A stretch of DNA of 64,000 bases from Lachnospiraceae bacterium (GCA_030523275.1 JAUNIX010000018.1:1-64000); one strand, 5' to 3'. Shown: positions 8,770-18,106, counted from the first letter of the stretch. Program-made: numbers and translations. Notes: generated by a model from the letters alone, not told the origin.

Positions 8770-9831
8770 ATGAAAAAATGGAAATTATATGTAATCGTAC
8801 TGTTATGTTTCGGTCTGGTCGGATGTGCAAATAAACAGGTTGGAGATAATAATGGAAATACCAAGTTGCAGACAGAAGGAAATATCAGCGAGCAAATAGA
8901 GGATCATTTATATGTTGAAGCAGAATTTTATCTACCGACAGAAGAATTATCTACATATTCAACCGAATTAAAAAAGTTTGATTATGATAAAATACAGGCT
9001 ATTTTTTGGCCAGATGCGAATACAAATGAAATTACAACGAATAAATTTGGAGAAAGGTGTTACAAAAAGGCAACGATTGGAAGTGAAAATGGTTCTCTTA
9101 TATATCGAGCAAATGATGATATCGATTATTTGGATACCTTATGTGCATATGCAAAAGAAAAAAGTATTGCTTCGAAAAAGAATTTAAAGTTTGCAACTGC
9201 CAAAAAGGCGAGAAGAGAAGCGGAAATATTTATTTCAAAATTTGGGATTGGATGTGAATTGGGTGAACCACACATTGTTGCTGTCAATAGCGAGGATTTG
9301 AACCGGATTCAGAAAAAAATGATGGAAGATGACGATTACAATGCAATGTTAAGTACAAAAAATTTAGGAAATACCAACTTTGATCGTGACATGGAACTAT
9401 ATTATTTGGAATATCCTTTTGTGATTGAGGATATTCAGGTGTTTGGTCCAGATGATCCTGTGGTTCAGTATACAGGTGATGATTCATTGCTTGCACAAAA
9501 TATGAGAGCGAAAATGATAATATCAAATGCAGGTATAGAAGAATTGCAATTGGAAGGTGTATTAAACAAATGGACGAAAAGCGGTAAGAAGGCAGAAATC
9601 ATAGGATATGAAGGAATCAGAGAAGCGTTAGACAAGAAATTTGGTAACGTGATATTAACAGATGAATACAAGGTAAGTAATATCTGGATAGAGTATTTCC
9701 CATTGATTCAGTCTGATTCTTTTAATCAGGTAGAGGTGATTCCAGTGTGGTGTTGTGACTTTAAAATCAATGGAAAAGATGAGAATTATACATTACGTTT
9801 TCATGCAATCACAGGAGAAGAACTATCATGA
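8770..9831 (+). CDS. Lipoprotein of the ECF/ABC operon
   Basis: A 353-residue protein with a lipoprotein signal: MKKWK, a hydrophobic core, and lipobox LVGC at residues 16-19. The mature protein is acidic and hydrophilic with no recognised domain. The start has AGGAGG. Its stop overlaps the ATG of the first permease (ATGA), so it is a true operon member. A surface lipoprotein next to an anti-sigma factor and an exporter could bind the inducing compound or help the permeases; this is inference. Confidence 0.7.
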   Translation: MKKWKLYVIVLLCFGLVGCANKQVGDNNGNTKLQTEGNISEQIEDHLYVEAEFYLPTEELSTYSTELKKFDYDKIQAIFWPDANTNEITTNKFGERCYKKATIGSENGSLIYRANDDIDYLDTLCAYAKEKSIASKKNLKFATAKKARREAEIFISKFGIGCELGEPHIVAVNSEDLNRIQKKMMEDDDYNAMLSTKNLGNTNFDRDMELYYLEYPFVIEDIQVFGPDDPVVQYTGDDSLLAQNMRAKMIISNAGIEELQLEGVLNKWTKSGKKAEIIGYEGIREALDKKFGNVILTDEYKVSNIWIEYFPLIQSDSFNQVEVIPVWCCDFKINGKDENYTLRFHAITGEELS

Positions 9832-10622
9832 TCAATGTGTTCTGTGCAGAATGGAAACGTGCAATGAATATTTGGTGCCTTCTTGGAATTCTTGGAGTCG
9901 CTTTTTCTATCTGTTTTGACTCCTGGAATGATCTCATGCAAAGTTTAAAAAGTAATCAGGGATATGTTCATTATTTTTTCTGGAATTCGGCCTTTGGGGG
10001 AATGTGCAGGACATACTTACTGCCGATTTTTGCAACATTTCCATTCGCGACTAGTTTTAGTCATGAGAGAAGAAATAAATCAGTCGCCTTTATTGTCTCA
10101 AGGGAGGGTAAGAAAAAATATTGTTTAGTTAAATATCTAGTGAATGCAATTAGTGGCGGTGTGGTTGTTGCGATTGGTACGGCTCTGGTTTTGTTCGTGT
10201 TATCGATGATGTTTCCAATGACAAATGCAGAATTTCAAGATGTTCGGGTTTCCGATATGTTTCACAGTTGGCTGGCGGTATATAAGCCAATGGAATATTG
10301 TATGTTAGAAATTTGTTTAGGATTTTTTCGAGGAATGATTTGGTCAAGCATAGCACTTCTGATATCTGTTTTGATCGAAGATCCGTTTGTTGTAATCGTA
10401 TCTCCATATGTAGTTAGTTATGCATTTGTACAATTTTGCCGCTTACTACAGATCAATAACCAGTATCGGTTGGACATGATTTTAATAGGTAGAACGGTTA
10501 TAAATTCGAGTTGGAATACCGTGGCAATTGCATTGGCTGTGACATTAATGCTTGATGTTATTATTGGGGTTATATTTATAAAATACATAGTCAGGGGATT
10601 GAAAGATGGAACAATTATTTAA
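9828..10622 (+). CDS. ABC transporter permease (ABC-2-like), first subunit
   Basis: A 264-residue protein with about six hydrophobic segments and a short cytoplasmic N-terminus (MINVFCAEWKRAMN). This is the ABC-2 membrane layout seen in bacitracin/lantibiotic exporters and sporulation YhaP-like subunits. It overlaps the lipoprotein gene by four bases and the second permease by 17. It should pair with the protein at 10606 and the ATPase at 11484. No substrate can be assigned. Confidence 0.75.
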   Translation: MINVFCAEWKRAMNIWCLLGILGVAFSICFDSWNDLMQSLKSNQGYVHYFFWNSAFGGMCRTYLLPIFATFPFATSFSHERRNKSVAFIVSREGKKKYCLVKYLVNAISGGVVVAIGTALVLFVLSMMFPMTNAEFQDVRVSDMFHSWLAVYKPMEYCMLEICLGFFRGMIWSSIALLISVLIEDPFVVIVSPYVVSYAFVQFCRLLQINNQYRLDMILIGRTVINSSWNTVAIALAVTLMLDVIIGVIFIKYIVRGLKDGTII

Positions 10623-11505
10623 GGCAAATAGAATATCAAAGTATCAAATAAGGGTGATTACCGAAAATACGAGAATTTTAGCAATACTGCTTATTGAATT
10701 TTTGTTCATTATGCAAAATCTTTCTTCCGTTTTACGATTTAGTAAATCCGTAAATATACCGGTAACGCCGTACGCGTTTCCTTTTTTGGTCAATGATTCT
10801 ATTTGCCAGTTCATAATCACAGCGGGGGTTGTTGTGATATTTAGCAACGCGCCTTTTGAGAACGAAGGATATTATTATATACTTCCTCGTGCGGGAAGGA
10901 TGTCATGGGCATTGGGTCAGGTATTGTATATTTTTAAAATATCATTGTTTTACCTTGTTTTTTTGATGCTTGCAACGATCATTCCTTTTATCGGACACCT
11001 AAATTTTGATACAGAATGGGGGAAAATATGGGGTACACTTGCTAAGACAGATATAGGGACTCAATTTGGATTAAATTTTGTTGTTTCTGATTTTATCATA
11101 GATAGATATACACCTTTGGATGCATTATTATTGAGTCTTTTCCTAGAATGGGCGTGCATAATATGGATTGGTTTGTTGATTTATTTTGGCAATAAAATGA
11201 CAAATAAGTCTCTTGGGACGATCGCGGGAGTATTTTTTACTCTTTTGGATGTATGTATAGCAAATGACTGGACGGATCAAGCATACCGAATTTCGCCGAC
11301 AAGTCTGGCACAAATGAAAACATATTCAGGATATGCATTAAAGTATGATGTTGATTTGATCTACGGAGTGAAATTTTTTGTTTTTGGAATCATAATGTTA
11401 TTGTTCTTGTGTCTATGTGCCAATGATAAAAATAAAACGACAAAATATATTGATCAGATTCGGAAGATGATTGGGAGGCAAAAATGGAAAAGAAAGCAAC
11501 GATAA
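10606..11505 (+). CDS. ABC transporter permease, second subunit
   Basis: A 299-residue protein with about six membrane segments and a basic C-terminus (QKWKRKQR). It starts at an ATG preceded by CAGGGGATTGAAAG and overlaps both neighbours, the mark of a tightly coupled operon. Two unequal permeases plus one ATPase is the arrangement of LanEFG-like self-protection exporters, though sequence alone does not prove that role. Confidence 0.72.
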   Translation: MEQLFKANRISKYQIRVITENTRILAILLIEFLFIMQNLSSVLRFSKSVNIPVTPYAFPFLVNDSICQFIITAGVVVIFSNAPFENEGYYYILPRAGRMSWALGQVLYIFKISLFYLVFLMLATIIPFIGHLNFDTEWGKIWGTLAKTDIGTQFGLNFVVSDFIIDRYTPLDALLLSLFLEWACIIWIGLLIYFGNKMTNKSLGTIAGVFFTLLDVCIANDWTDQAYRISPTSLAQMKTYSGYALKYDVDLIYGVKFFVFGIIMLLFLCLCANDKNKTTKYIDQIRKMIGRQKWKRKQR

Positions 11506-12128
11506 CGATACAACATGTTACAAAAAAGTTTAAAAACCAGACAGTATTCAATGACATATGTATCAATTTTCATATGGGAAAGATATATGGCATAATCGGA
11601 CGAAATGGATCTGGAAAAACGGTCTTATTGAAGTGCATTTGTGGTTTGCTTTCGCCATCATGTGGAGCCATTATTGTGAATGATCAGATAGTCGGAAAAG
11701 ACATCGATTTCCCAGAAAATGTTGGATTTATGATTGAGACTCCAGGCTTTTTGCAAAATTACTCAGGATTTCAAAATTTAAAATATCTGGCGTCAATAAA
11801 AAAGAAAATAGATGATACAACAATCCGAAAATATATGAAATTAGTAGGCCTAAATCCTGATGATAAGAAACATGTTGGAAAATATTCTTTGGGAATGCGT
11901 CAGCGATTAGGAATTGCACAGGCACTTATGGAAGATCCCGATATTCTAATTTTAGATGAGCCAATGAATGCATTGGATCGTACTGGAGTGGACGAAATGA
12001 GAAATGTGTTTTTGAAAATGAAAGAACAGGGGAAACTCATTTTGATTGCCAGTCATATACGAGAGGATATGGAAGTTCTCTGTGATGAAGTGTATGAAAT
12101 GAGGGAAGGGACTATGAAAAAAGTGTGA
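11484..12128 (+). CDS. ABC transporter ATP-binding protein
   Basis: A compact 214-residue ATPase with Walker A GRNGSGKT (39-46), Q-loop region PENVGFMIETPGF, signature YSLGMRQRLGIAQ and Walker B ILILDEPMNALD. The IETPGF/SLGM features are typical of the LanF/BcrA drug- and lantibiotic-export branch. It is the last gene of the operon begun by the sigma factor at 7055. RBS GGGAGG. It ends abruptly after the H-loop (ASHIRED) with no C-terminal extension, unlike the ATPase at 4893. Confidence 0.88.
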   Translation: MEKKATITIQHVTKKFKNQTVFNDICINFHMGKIYGIIGRNGSGKTVLLKCICGLLSPSCGAIIVNDQIVGKDIDFPENVGFMIETPGFLQNYSGFQNLKYLASIKKKIDDTTIRKYMKLVGLNPDDKKHVGKYSLGMRQRLGIAQALMEDPDILILDEPMNALDRTGVDEMRNVFLKMKEQGKLILIASHIREDMEVLCDEVYEMREGTMKKV

Positions 12129-12213
12129 TAAGTAAAGAAGCAGGTTCGTAGTCATCATAGAAAAATGTAAAAAGGACAACACAAATGACAAGTATTGCCC
12201 TTCTGTATATTCA

Positions 12214-13101
12214 TTATATTTTTGGTTTTCTCTTATATTCAGAAAGAAATAATCCCAACAATGCTAAAACAGTACCGACACCAGACATAAATGTTATCTT
12301 TTCTTTCAGGACGAGTGTGGATGTAACAACAGTGATAACTGGAACTAAGTAAATGTAAATGCTCGTTTTGACTGCACCTAACACTTTCACAGCCATATTC
12401 CAAGTGACAAAGCACAGTGCAGAGGCACCCAATCCAAGGAAAAGAATATTTGCTAAGTAAACCGGATTGGCAAACCGTTTCATCCCAAAATGGAAGTCAA
12501 ATAGGAATAATGGAGGTATCATAAACAAAATACCATAGGCGAATATCCGCCTTGTCGTTTGGATGGTATGGTATCCAAACGTGCTGATTTTTCGTGTCAG
12601 TACAGAGTAACATGCCCATACGATGGCTGCCATTACAGCTAATAGATCACCGATAGGATTTAAGGACATTTTTGCTCCATTAAAACTGATCAGACAAATA
12701 CCAATCATTGCAACGACAAATCCTACAAAAAAATTTGCACTGAGTTTTTCTTCTTCTTTCATAAATAGGTGTATGAAAATGGCTGTAAAAAAGGGGGCAA
12801 TCGAAATGATAACTCCAACATTAGATGCCATTGTATAAGTCAGAGCAATATTTTCCAGAAGGTAGTACAGGCACACACCGCATAGGCCTGCGACAGCCAA
12901 AGTAGCTTCTTGCTGCTTTGTTGTCCCTTTCATTCGGTGTGGATAGACGATCATTAATGCGATAAATCCCATGACAAATCGAAAAAATAGTATTTCAATT
13001 GGTTTAAAATCTGTTAAAAGTACTTTGGTGGAAATAAAGGTAGTTCCCCATATAACAATCGTTACCAATGCTGCCAGATGTCCCATTCCTTTTTTATTCA
13101 T
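12214..13101 (-). CDS. EamA/DMT-family transporter
   Basis: A 295-residue membrane protein with ten predicted helices in two homologous halves (GMGHLAALVTIVIWGTTFISTKVLL and AVMAAIVWACYSVLTRK open the halves), the layout of drug/metabolite exporters. ATG 13101 with AAGGAG is preferred to the longer frame reaching 13146. Its start overlaps the end of the AraC gene by eight bases, so the regulator and transporter are co-transcribed and translationally coupled. The substrate is unknown; the AraC neighbour may sense it. Confidence 0.88.
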   Translation of the reverse strand: MNKKGMGHLAALVTIVIWGTTFISTKVLLTDFKPIEILFFRFVMGFIALMIVYPHRMKGTTKQQEATLAVAGLCGVCLYYLLENIALTYTMASNVGVIISIAPFFTAIFIHLFMKEEEKLSANFFVGFVVAMIGICLISFNGAKMSLNPIGDLLAVMAAIVWACYSVLTRKISTFGYHTIQTTRRIFAYGILFMIPPLFLFDFHFGMKRFANPVYLANILFLGLGASALCFVTWNMAVKVLGAVKTSIYIYLVPVITVVTSTLVLKEKITFMSGVGTVLALLGLFLSEYKRKPKI

Positions 13102-13939
13102 CTTTTGTTTTCTCCTTCCTACATTCTTTTTCCAAAAATATGTCACGATAGAGACCTGGGGTTAGACCGATAAAACGATTAAAATAATTTGTGAAATGGC
13201 TTTGGTCGGAAAATCCGGTCTGCATCGCTGCTTCAATCGAAGATGCACCTTGTTCTAAAAGTTTCTTTGCCTCCCCAATGCGTATGTTTTCTAAATAACT
13301 ATACGGTGTGACGCCTTTTGATTTGGTAAAAGCCCGAAGTAAAGTGGATTTGCTAAGACCAGCGTATCGACAGATTTGATCTAGATAGATCCGTTCTGAA
13401 AAGTGTTGCTTCATAAAAACACATGCTTTTTCAATTTCTTCATGGTACTCGGGAATATTATTCTGAAAAGGCTGTCCATACCGTTGAATCAGTAAGGATA
13501 TAAGGAGAAGCAAATTTTCTTCTTTGCCAAATTCACATGAACTTTTCATAATCAGTTTGTGCAACGACCGTAAATAGCAGGTGGCTTCGTTATCAAAAAT
13601 TACATTTGGAGAAAATCTGGGCAGTTCTCGCTTTCCAGTTATTTCCTTTGTCAAATTTAACATACTTTCTTTTGTAATGTTAATGCTTCGATAGTCGAGT
13701 GTACCATGATCATTCTGAACACAAGCATGGTTATCTCCGGGATTAAATAAAACGATATTGCCTTTTGTTATGCTATATTCTTGACTTTTACAGGAAAGGC
13801 ATCGATTTCCTTCTTCGATCAATCCAATGACATAATATTCATGAAAATGATTTGGAAATGGCTGTTGGATTCCTTCAAAGCGATAAGCTTCCAGTTGAAG
13901 TTCATCATCGTATACAACCGTTTTCGTTGCTGTTTTCAT
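13094..13939 (-). CDS. AraC family transcriptional regulator
   Basis: A 281-residue regulator with an N-terminal cupin-like ligand domain (FPNHFHEYYVIGLIEEG...ILFNPGDNHAC) and a C-terminal double helix-turn-helix (residues about 175-275: ICRYAGLSKSTLLRAFTKSKG...AMQTGFSDQSHFTNYFNRFIGLTPG). RBS AAGGAGG. It is upstream of and coupled to the EamA transporter and downstream of the DUF2000 gene, so it probably controls one or both. Confidence 0.9.
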   Translation of the reverse strand: MKTATKTVVYDDELQLEAYRFEGIQQPFPNHFHEYYVIGLIEEGNRCLSCKSQEYSITKGNIVLFNPGDNHACVQNDHGTLDYRSINITKESMLNLTKEITGKRELPRFSPNVIFDNEATCYLRSLHKLIMKSSCEFGKEENLLLLISLLIQRYGQPFQNNIPEYHEEIEKACVFMKQHFSERIYLDQICRYAGLSKSTLLRAFTKSKGVTPYSYLENIRIGEAKKLLEQGASSIEAAMQTGFSDQSHFTNYFNRFIGLTPGLYRDIFLEKECRKEKTKDE

Positions 13940-13980
13940 GATCGTTTCCTCCTTTAACTTATATATCGATAGTTCTTCTT

Positions 13981-14403
13981 TTAACGAAGTAGTGGCATAC
14001 TGCCCGTGAGTTTGTTGACTTTCTTTTTGGGACCACAGATTGCAAGACCGAAGTATTGCAGTGTGCTTTCTGATACATTTCCCATTTTTTCTATAAACTC
14101 ATCATAGGTTTTACAGCTCTGTGCCAGATCGGAAAAATCAACAACGGTTAAATCCTGAAATTCTGATTGAAATAGTTTTTGTCGAATTTCTTTCATTTTG
14201 TCTGCGGAACTTTTTAGAATCGGTACTGGAAATCGGATAATACCAAGATGTTCATTTCCGCTTTGATCGATAGTATTTGTACCTACCACTTTGGGAATTT
14301 CTTTTCCTAGAGTGATTCCCATGATAGCAGCTGTATTTGCGATAATACCAAGTGGTAAATTTTCGTCAATGATCATGACACATTTTTCATTCTTCAAATC
14401 CAT
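13981..14403 (-). CDS. DUF2000 family protein
   Basis: A 140-residue cytosolic protein (DENLPLGIIANTAAIMGITLGK near the start) that fits the DUF2000 family, whose biochemical role is unknown. ATG 14403 has AGGAGG. The frame is open back to 14658 but that part shows no coding character. It forms a same-strand group with the AraC and EamA genes and is divergent from a damaged MerR gene; DUF2000 genes often sit with such regulators. Confidence 0.75.
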   Translation of the reverse strand: MDLKNEKCVMIIDENLPLGIIANTAAIMGITLGKEIPKVVGTNTIDQSGNEHLGIIRFPVPILKSSADKMKEIRQKLFQSEFQDLTVVDFSDLAQSCKTYDEFIEKMGNVSESTLQYFGLAICGPKKKVNKLTGSMPLLR

Positions 14404-14519
14404 TTTAATTACCTCCTGAAATATTGTTTGATTTTGTTGCGTTTTTATTATTGTAGCAATTGTGGTTTCAAAAAGCTTGTAAAATATCTTCATTTTAAGA
14501 AATTGAAAGTAGACATAGA

Positions 14520-15230
14520 ATGAAATTGGAAACGGTCTATGATGAAATAGGACTTTTGAAACCTTCGATTGTGACAAAAGCAAAGTATCGTTTGTATACA
14601 AATGCGGATTTGCGCCGATTACAAGAAATTTTATTTTTCCGGGAAGTAGGATTTGCATTAAAAGATATTAAAAATTTACTCAATGCACCTAATTACAATC
14701 GCACAGAAGCGTTAAAAAAGCAATTAAATATTTTGGAAGCTCAGAGGGAACGCATAGACAATCTGATTGATCTTGTAAAAAATGAAATAAACGGAACAAA
14801 TATGGATTCATTTTCAGCATTTTCTAATTCTAAAGTGCATGAGTTACAAGCTCAGTTCCGAGAAGAAGTATTGGAGCGATGGGGAGGTACGGATAGTTTT
14901 AAAGAATATGAAACAATGTTTGCTTCGAGAACTTCTAAAATTCAAAAGGAACAGACGGAAGTCTTTTTATCTATGGTGCAGGATATTTTTGAAACGTTGG
15001 CGATATATGAAGATAAATCTCCATCATGTGCAGAGGTTCAAAGTTTGGTATATGAGTGGCAACACTGTATTTCAGACTGTTTTTATCAATGTGACAAAAA
15101 GATGCTTTCTTATTTAGGAAACCTGTATGTTTCAGATGAACGGTTTTCACATTTTATAAATCAATTTGGTAATGGAGACTTAGCAGCTTTTTTTGGTAAG
15201 GCCATTGATATTTTTGTTCAAGGCAAATGA
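14520..15230 (+). pseudogene. MerR/TipAS-like regulator with truncated N-terminus
   Basis: The 236-residue frame starts MKLETVYDEIGLLKP and continues as an ordinary MerR DNA-binding domain (YRLYTNADLRRLQEILFFREVGFALKDI), a coiled-coil, and a C-terminal TipAS-like domain (residues about 110-236) that in relatives binds thiopeptide antibiotics. MerR proteins normally have about 15-20 more residues in front, forming the first recognition helix; the frame upstream reaches a stop at 14496 without them. The AGGAGG-type site is also lacking. It is probably defective for DNA binding, though the ligand domain is intact. The divergent DUF2000 operon is its likely former target. Confidence 0.7.
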
Positions 15231-15335
15231 ATGTATTAACCTGGATTTTAATAAAAATCTTGAATAGAAGTTTTTTTAGAGTTAAGATATAAAAAATTGA
15301 AACAAAAATAAAAGAAAGATTGGGAGGTGTTGGCG

Positions 15336-15857
15336 ATGATAAGACCAGCGGTGTTTTCGGATTTAAGTAGTATAGAAGAAATATATCAAGAACATTTTGT
15401 ACATGAGAAACAACATGTTGCTTATACTGTTTTTCGCGAAGGAGTATACCCAACAAGAAAGGATGCCCAAAAAGCACTACGAAAAGATGCGTTATTTGTT
15501 TATGAAGAAAATGGTATTATATTGGGAAGTATGATAGCGGATGATTTTCAGCCGAATGAGTATAAAAGGATTGACTGGCCAAGTCATGCCACAGATGAGA
15601 AAGTAAAGGTTATCCATCTCCTAATGATAAGACCGAGTGCAGCGGGAAAAGGCCTTGGTTCTGCACTGGTAAATTTTGTGTTAGAGATGGCAAAACAACA
15701 ATCTTGTATTGCAATTCGACTGGATACTGGATCACAGAATATCCCTGCGGTTTCCCTGTATAAAAAATTGGGATTTCAATTAGCGGCAACTTCGTCTATG
15801 AAAGTTGGTGGAGCGATTTCTCATAAAGACCATCTGTTTTTTGAAAAAAGAATATAA
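15336..15857 (+). CDS. GNAT family N-acetyltransferase
   Basis: A 173-residue acetyltransferase with the acetyl-CoA loop motif at residues about 99-110 (RPSAAGKGLGSALVNFVLEMA) and the C-terminal GSQNIPAVSLYKKLGFQ segment, both typical of GNAT enzymes. ATG 15336 follows GGGAGG at eight bases; a GTG at 15327 inside the ribosome site is rejected. The acceptor cannot be told. It is monocistronic, ending at a strong terminator. Confidence 0.9.
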   Translation: MIRPAVFSDLSSIEEIYQEHFVHEKQHVAYTVFREGVYPTRKDAQKALRKDALFVYEENGIILGSMIADDFQPNEYKRIDWPSHATDEKVKVIHLLMIRPSAAGKGLGSALVNFVLEMAKQQSCIAIRLDTGSQNIPAVSLYKKLGFQLAATSSMKVGGAISHKDHLFFEKRI

Positions 15858-15880
15858 AGATACATTATAATATGAAAAGA

Positions 15881-15921
15881 AACGTCTGAGAGTGGTACTT
15901 TCGTTACTCTTGGGCGTTTTT
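15881..15921 (+). terminator. Rho-independent terminator
   Basis: AACGTCTGAGAGT pairs with ACTCTTGGGCGTT (three G-T wobbles) and is followed by TTTTT. It is similar in stem sequence to the terminators at 29671 and 44619. Confidence 0.85.
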
Positions 15922-16032
15922 ATCATTTGGGTTTATTTGTGATTGATATCGTGATGATCAAGAAATAGCAATATTTTGCAAGAAAATACGGAATTAAGGT
16001 GTTATCTTATGATGATAAGGAGGTTCATATGA

Positions 16033-16305
16033 AATCATCATGTTGTAAAATCAGATGGGCATGTTAAATTTTATACAAAATCTGAATTGCAATGTTTAGC
16101 GCATAGATATGGATTTGAGTTGGAGCATAGTTTTTTTACCTCAATCACATTTCTAAGCGAGCGTGTAGATGGTTTTCTAAAAATCAAAAATAAGTATTCA
16201 AAGCTTATCATTGCTGGGTATGATGTCAACATAATAGAGGACGAAATCTATATAACCGAACAAGTCCTGAATCTTCTTTTTACAAAAACAATAGATGGTA
16301 TATAA
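16033..16305 (+). pseudogene. C-terminal remnant of a SAM-dependent methyltransferase
   Basis: The frame from 16033 encodes about 90 residues beginning after a stop codon, with SDGHVKFYTKSELQCLAHRYGFELEHSFF and ending YDVNIIEDEIYITEQVLNLLF. This reads like the last third of a class I SAM methyltransferase of the UbiE/methyltransf_11 type, where 'SDGHV.FYTK.EL' follows the catalytic core. The Rossmann part with the SAM-binding motif is missing. An AAGGAGG and ATG at 16030 open a different frame that stops after 12 codons. Family assignment is from memory of the motif. Confidence 0.55.
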
Positions 16306-16310
16306 TAAAA

Positions 16311-16339
16311 TTGACTTTGATGTCTTACGAGTGTAATAT
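16311..16339 (+). promoter_or_regulatory. Sigma-A promoter with BlaI/CopY-type operator
   Basis: TTGACT (16311) and TAATAT (16334) are 17 bp apart. Between and overlapping the -10 lies TTACGAGTGTAA (16325-16336), an inverted repeat TTAC-N4-GTAA like the operators of BlaI/MecI/CopY repressors. No blaI- or copY-like gene is present downstream in the window, so this may be an orphan promoter left after gene replacement, or it may control the ATPase/nuclease pair through a distant repressor. Confidence 0.5.
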
Positions 16340-16381
16340 TATAAAGAAGTTACTGTTATGGAAGCTAAATAAAAATAAATA

Positions 16382-16390
16382 TGCTATAAT
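16382..16390 (+). promoter_or_regulatory. Extended -10 promoter of the ATPase/nuclease pair
   Basis: TGC-TATAAT at 16382-16390 is an extended -10 element with a perfect hexamer; no good -35 is visible at 17 bp. It lies 85 bases before the ATPase start. Confidence 0.5.
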
Positions 16391-16475
16391 CGTGTATAGA
16401 TATCGATTCTGAAGGAAAAATATAGTGATTAGCAAGAAAGTATTAAGTTTTTAATTGAGAGGGGTGTGCCATATT

Positions 16476-17570
16476 ATGTCAATTAAATATATAGAAATAT
16501 CAAATGTTATGGCTTTTCAAAGTTATTCCAGAAAAAAGAGTCATGAAAATGTAAAAAATATTTTAAAAGAGGATGCCGAATATAATAATGTATTTACTTT
16601 AGATTTTTGTGATGGAATTAATGTTTTATTGGGGGAAAATGGAGTTGGCAAAACAACCATATTAAAGATGATATATACTGCGACACAGTGCTCATTTAAA
16701 TCTGTGGATGAAAGAAAAACAAAAAAATTATTGCATTTCTTTTCTGCTAATTTAAAAGATAATGGGGAGTTAAAAAATTATAATAATAAAGATGGTTTTT
16801 CTTATTACAAAATATCAGATGGTCAACACGTATTTTTGGATAGCTTATCACATGATGGATTAATTGGATATGACAAATGGATAGGTCTTAACATTCAGTC
16901 AGTTTATATTCCAACAATGGAAATGTTATCACATTCAAAAGGGTTTCTTGCTTTAAATCAAAAATATAATATGCCATTTGATGGAACCCAGATTGATATT
17001 GTTGTGAATGCTTCGTTACCTGAAATAAAAGACATGCCGAAAGCCTTGAATGGGATTTTAAAAAAGATAAGTGATACAATAGATGGTGAAGTTGTTATGG
17101 AAGATGACACATTTTATATTGTAAAGAAAGATGGAAGAAAAGTAGATTTTTCGTTGGAAGCAGAAGGATTACGAAAATTGGGTTTGTTATGGAAATTAAT
17201 TCGTAATGGTTTGCTTGAAGAAGGAAGTATTTTGTTATGGGACGAACCGGAAGCAAATTTGAATCCAGAATTATTTCCATTAGTTGCAGAAATTTTGCTG
17301 GAATTGCAAAAAAATGGAGTGCAGATATTTGTTGCAACACATAGTTACAATTTTGCTAAATATTTAGAGATTAAAAGAGAGGATGATTCTCAGGTTTATT
17401 TCCATAATCTATATCGAGTAGAGTCGAATTTCTCAGAAATATTAAAAAAAGAAATAGATATGGAACGTAAGGACATTCTTAGTTCTTCTGCTTATCATAT
17501 GGATGATTTAAAGTCGAATCATATTATTTTGGCGGATAATAAATTGTTGGATGAAATATATGATATGTGA
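16476..17570 (+). CDS. AAA (OLD/AAA_21-like) ATPase of a putative defence pair
   Basis: A 364-residue ATP-binding-cassette-type AAA ATPase. Walker A GENGVGKT is at residues 53-60, the signature-like EAEGLRKLG follows a 150-residue insert, Walker B is ILLWDEPEANL (Asp256-Glu257) and the H-loop is ATHSY (His289). The long distance between the motifs and the lack of any membrane partner place it with SMC/OLD/RecF-like ATPases, not transporters. Unlike full OLD proteins it has no C-terminal TOPRIM nuclease; the nuclease is in the next gene, whose frame overlaps or nearly touches it. ATG 16476 is chosen over TTG 16455. Such ATPase-nuclease pairs commonly defend against phages; that role here is inference. 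Confidence 0.8.
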   Translation: MSIKYIEISNVMAFQSYSRKKSHENVKNILKEDAEYNNVFTLDFCDGINVLLGENGVGKTTILKMIYTATQCSFKSVDERKTKKLLHFFSANLKDNGELKNYNNKDGFSYYKISDGQHVFLDSLSHDGLIGYDKWIGLNIQSVYIPTMEMLSHSKGFLALNQKYNMPFDGTQIDIVVNASLPEIKDMPKALNGILKKISDTIDGEVVMEDDTFYIVKKDGRKVDFSLEAEGLRKLGLLWKLIRNGLLEEGSILLWDEPEANLNPELFPLVAEILLELQKNGVQIFVATHSYNFAKYLEIKREDDSQVYFHNLYRVESNFSEILKKEIDMERKDILSSSAYHMDDLKSNHIILADNKLLDEIYDM

Positions 17571-17581
17571 GGTGTGTTATT

Positions 17582-18088
17582 ATGAACCATTTATTAGTTG
17601 AGGAAAATGGACATTATGGAATAGATTGTTCGAATGCTATATGGTCAACCGATAAAGTGAATCGTGTTTATCATGATTCCTCTGTTCAGTTAAAAGATGT
17701 TGACTTTATTATAGAGAGTGAAGATAAATTACTGTTAGTCGAATATAAAAATTCCAAAATAGGGGGAGCAGTCAAACCTGAATCTTTTCATCCATTTCAT
17801 GACAAAAAAGTGAATTCTGTTATTGATAAATTTTATGATTCATTGCATTATTTAACATTGCTGGAAAAGGACAAGCCGAAATATTACATATATATTTTAG
17901 AACATAAAAATGGTGATTGTACATCTAGAAAACGAATGAGAAATCGTTTAAAAAAACATTTGCCATTTAAATTGCAAGAGGAAATTGGTAATGGTAAAAA
18001 ATTAATTGAGTCGATTGAAGTACTTTCTATTGACGAATGGAATTCAAATGAAATATATAAAGATTTTCCATTAAAACAAATTGTATAG
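17582..18088 (+). CDS. Putative PD-(D/E)XK-like nuclease partner
   Basis: A 168-residue protein of no family I can name. Residues 39-58 read DVDFII...LLLVEYKNS: an aspartate (Asp41) on one strand and an E-x-K motif (Glu54, Lys56) on the next, the core arrangement of PD-(D/E)XK nucleases. A basic helix RKRMRNRLKKHL lies at about residues 120-131. ATG 17582 follows GAGGTG and lies 11 bases after the ATPase stop. The tight pairing with an OLD-like ATPase suggests an ATP-gated effector. Nuclease assignment rests on the motif and context alone. Confidence 0.65.
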   Translation: MNHLLVEENGHYGIDCSNAIWSTDKVNRVYHDSSVQLKDVDFIIESEDKLLLVEYKNSKIGGAVKPESFHPFHDKKVNSVIDKFYDSLHYLTLLEKDKPKYYIYILEHKNGDCTSRKRMRNRLKKHLPFKLQEEIGNGKKLIESIEVLSIDEWNSNEIYKDFPLKQIV

Positions 18089-18106
18089 TAGTAAGATTTA
18101 AACAGC

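Noticed and set aside
16030..16068. A 12-codon peptide with AAGGAGG (MKSSCCKIRWAC)
   Set aside because: It lies in a different frame from the methyltransferase remnant and most likely reflects the frameshifted start of that dead gene, not a functional peptide.
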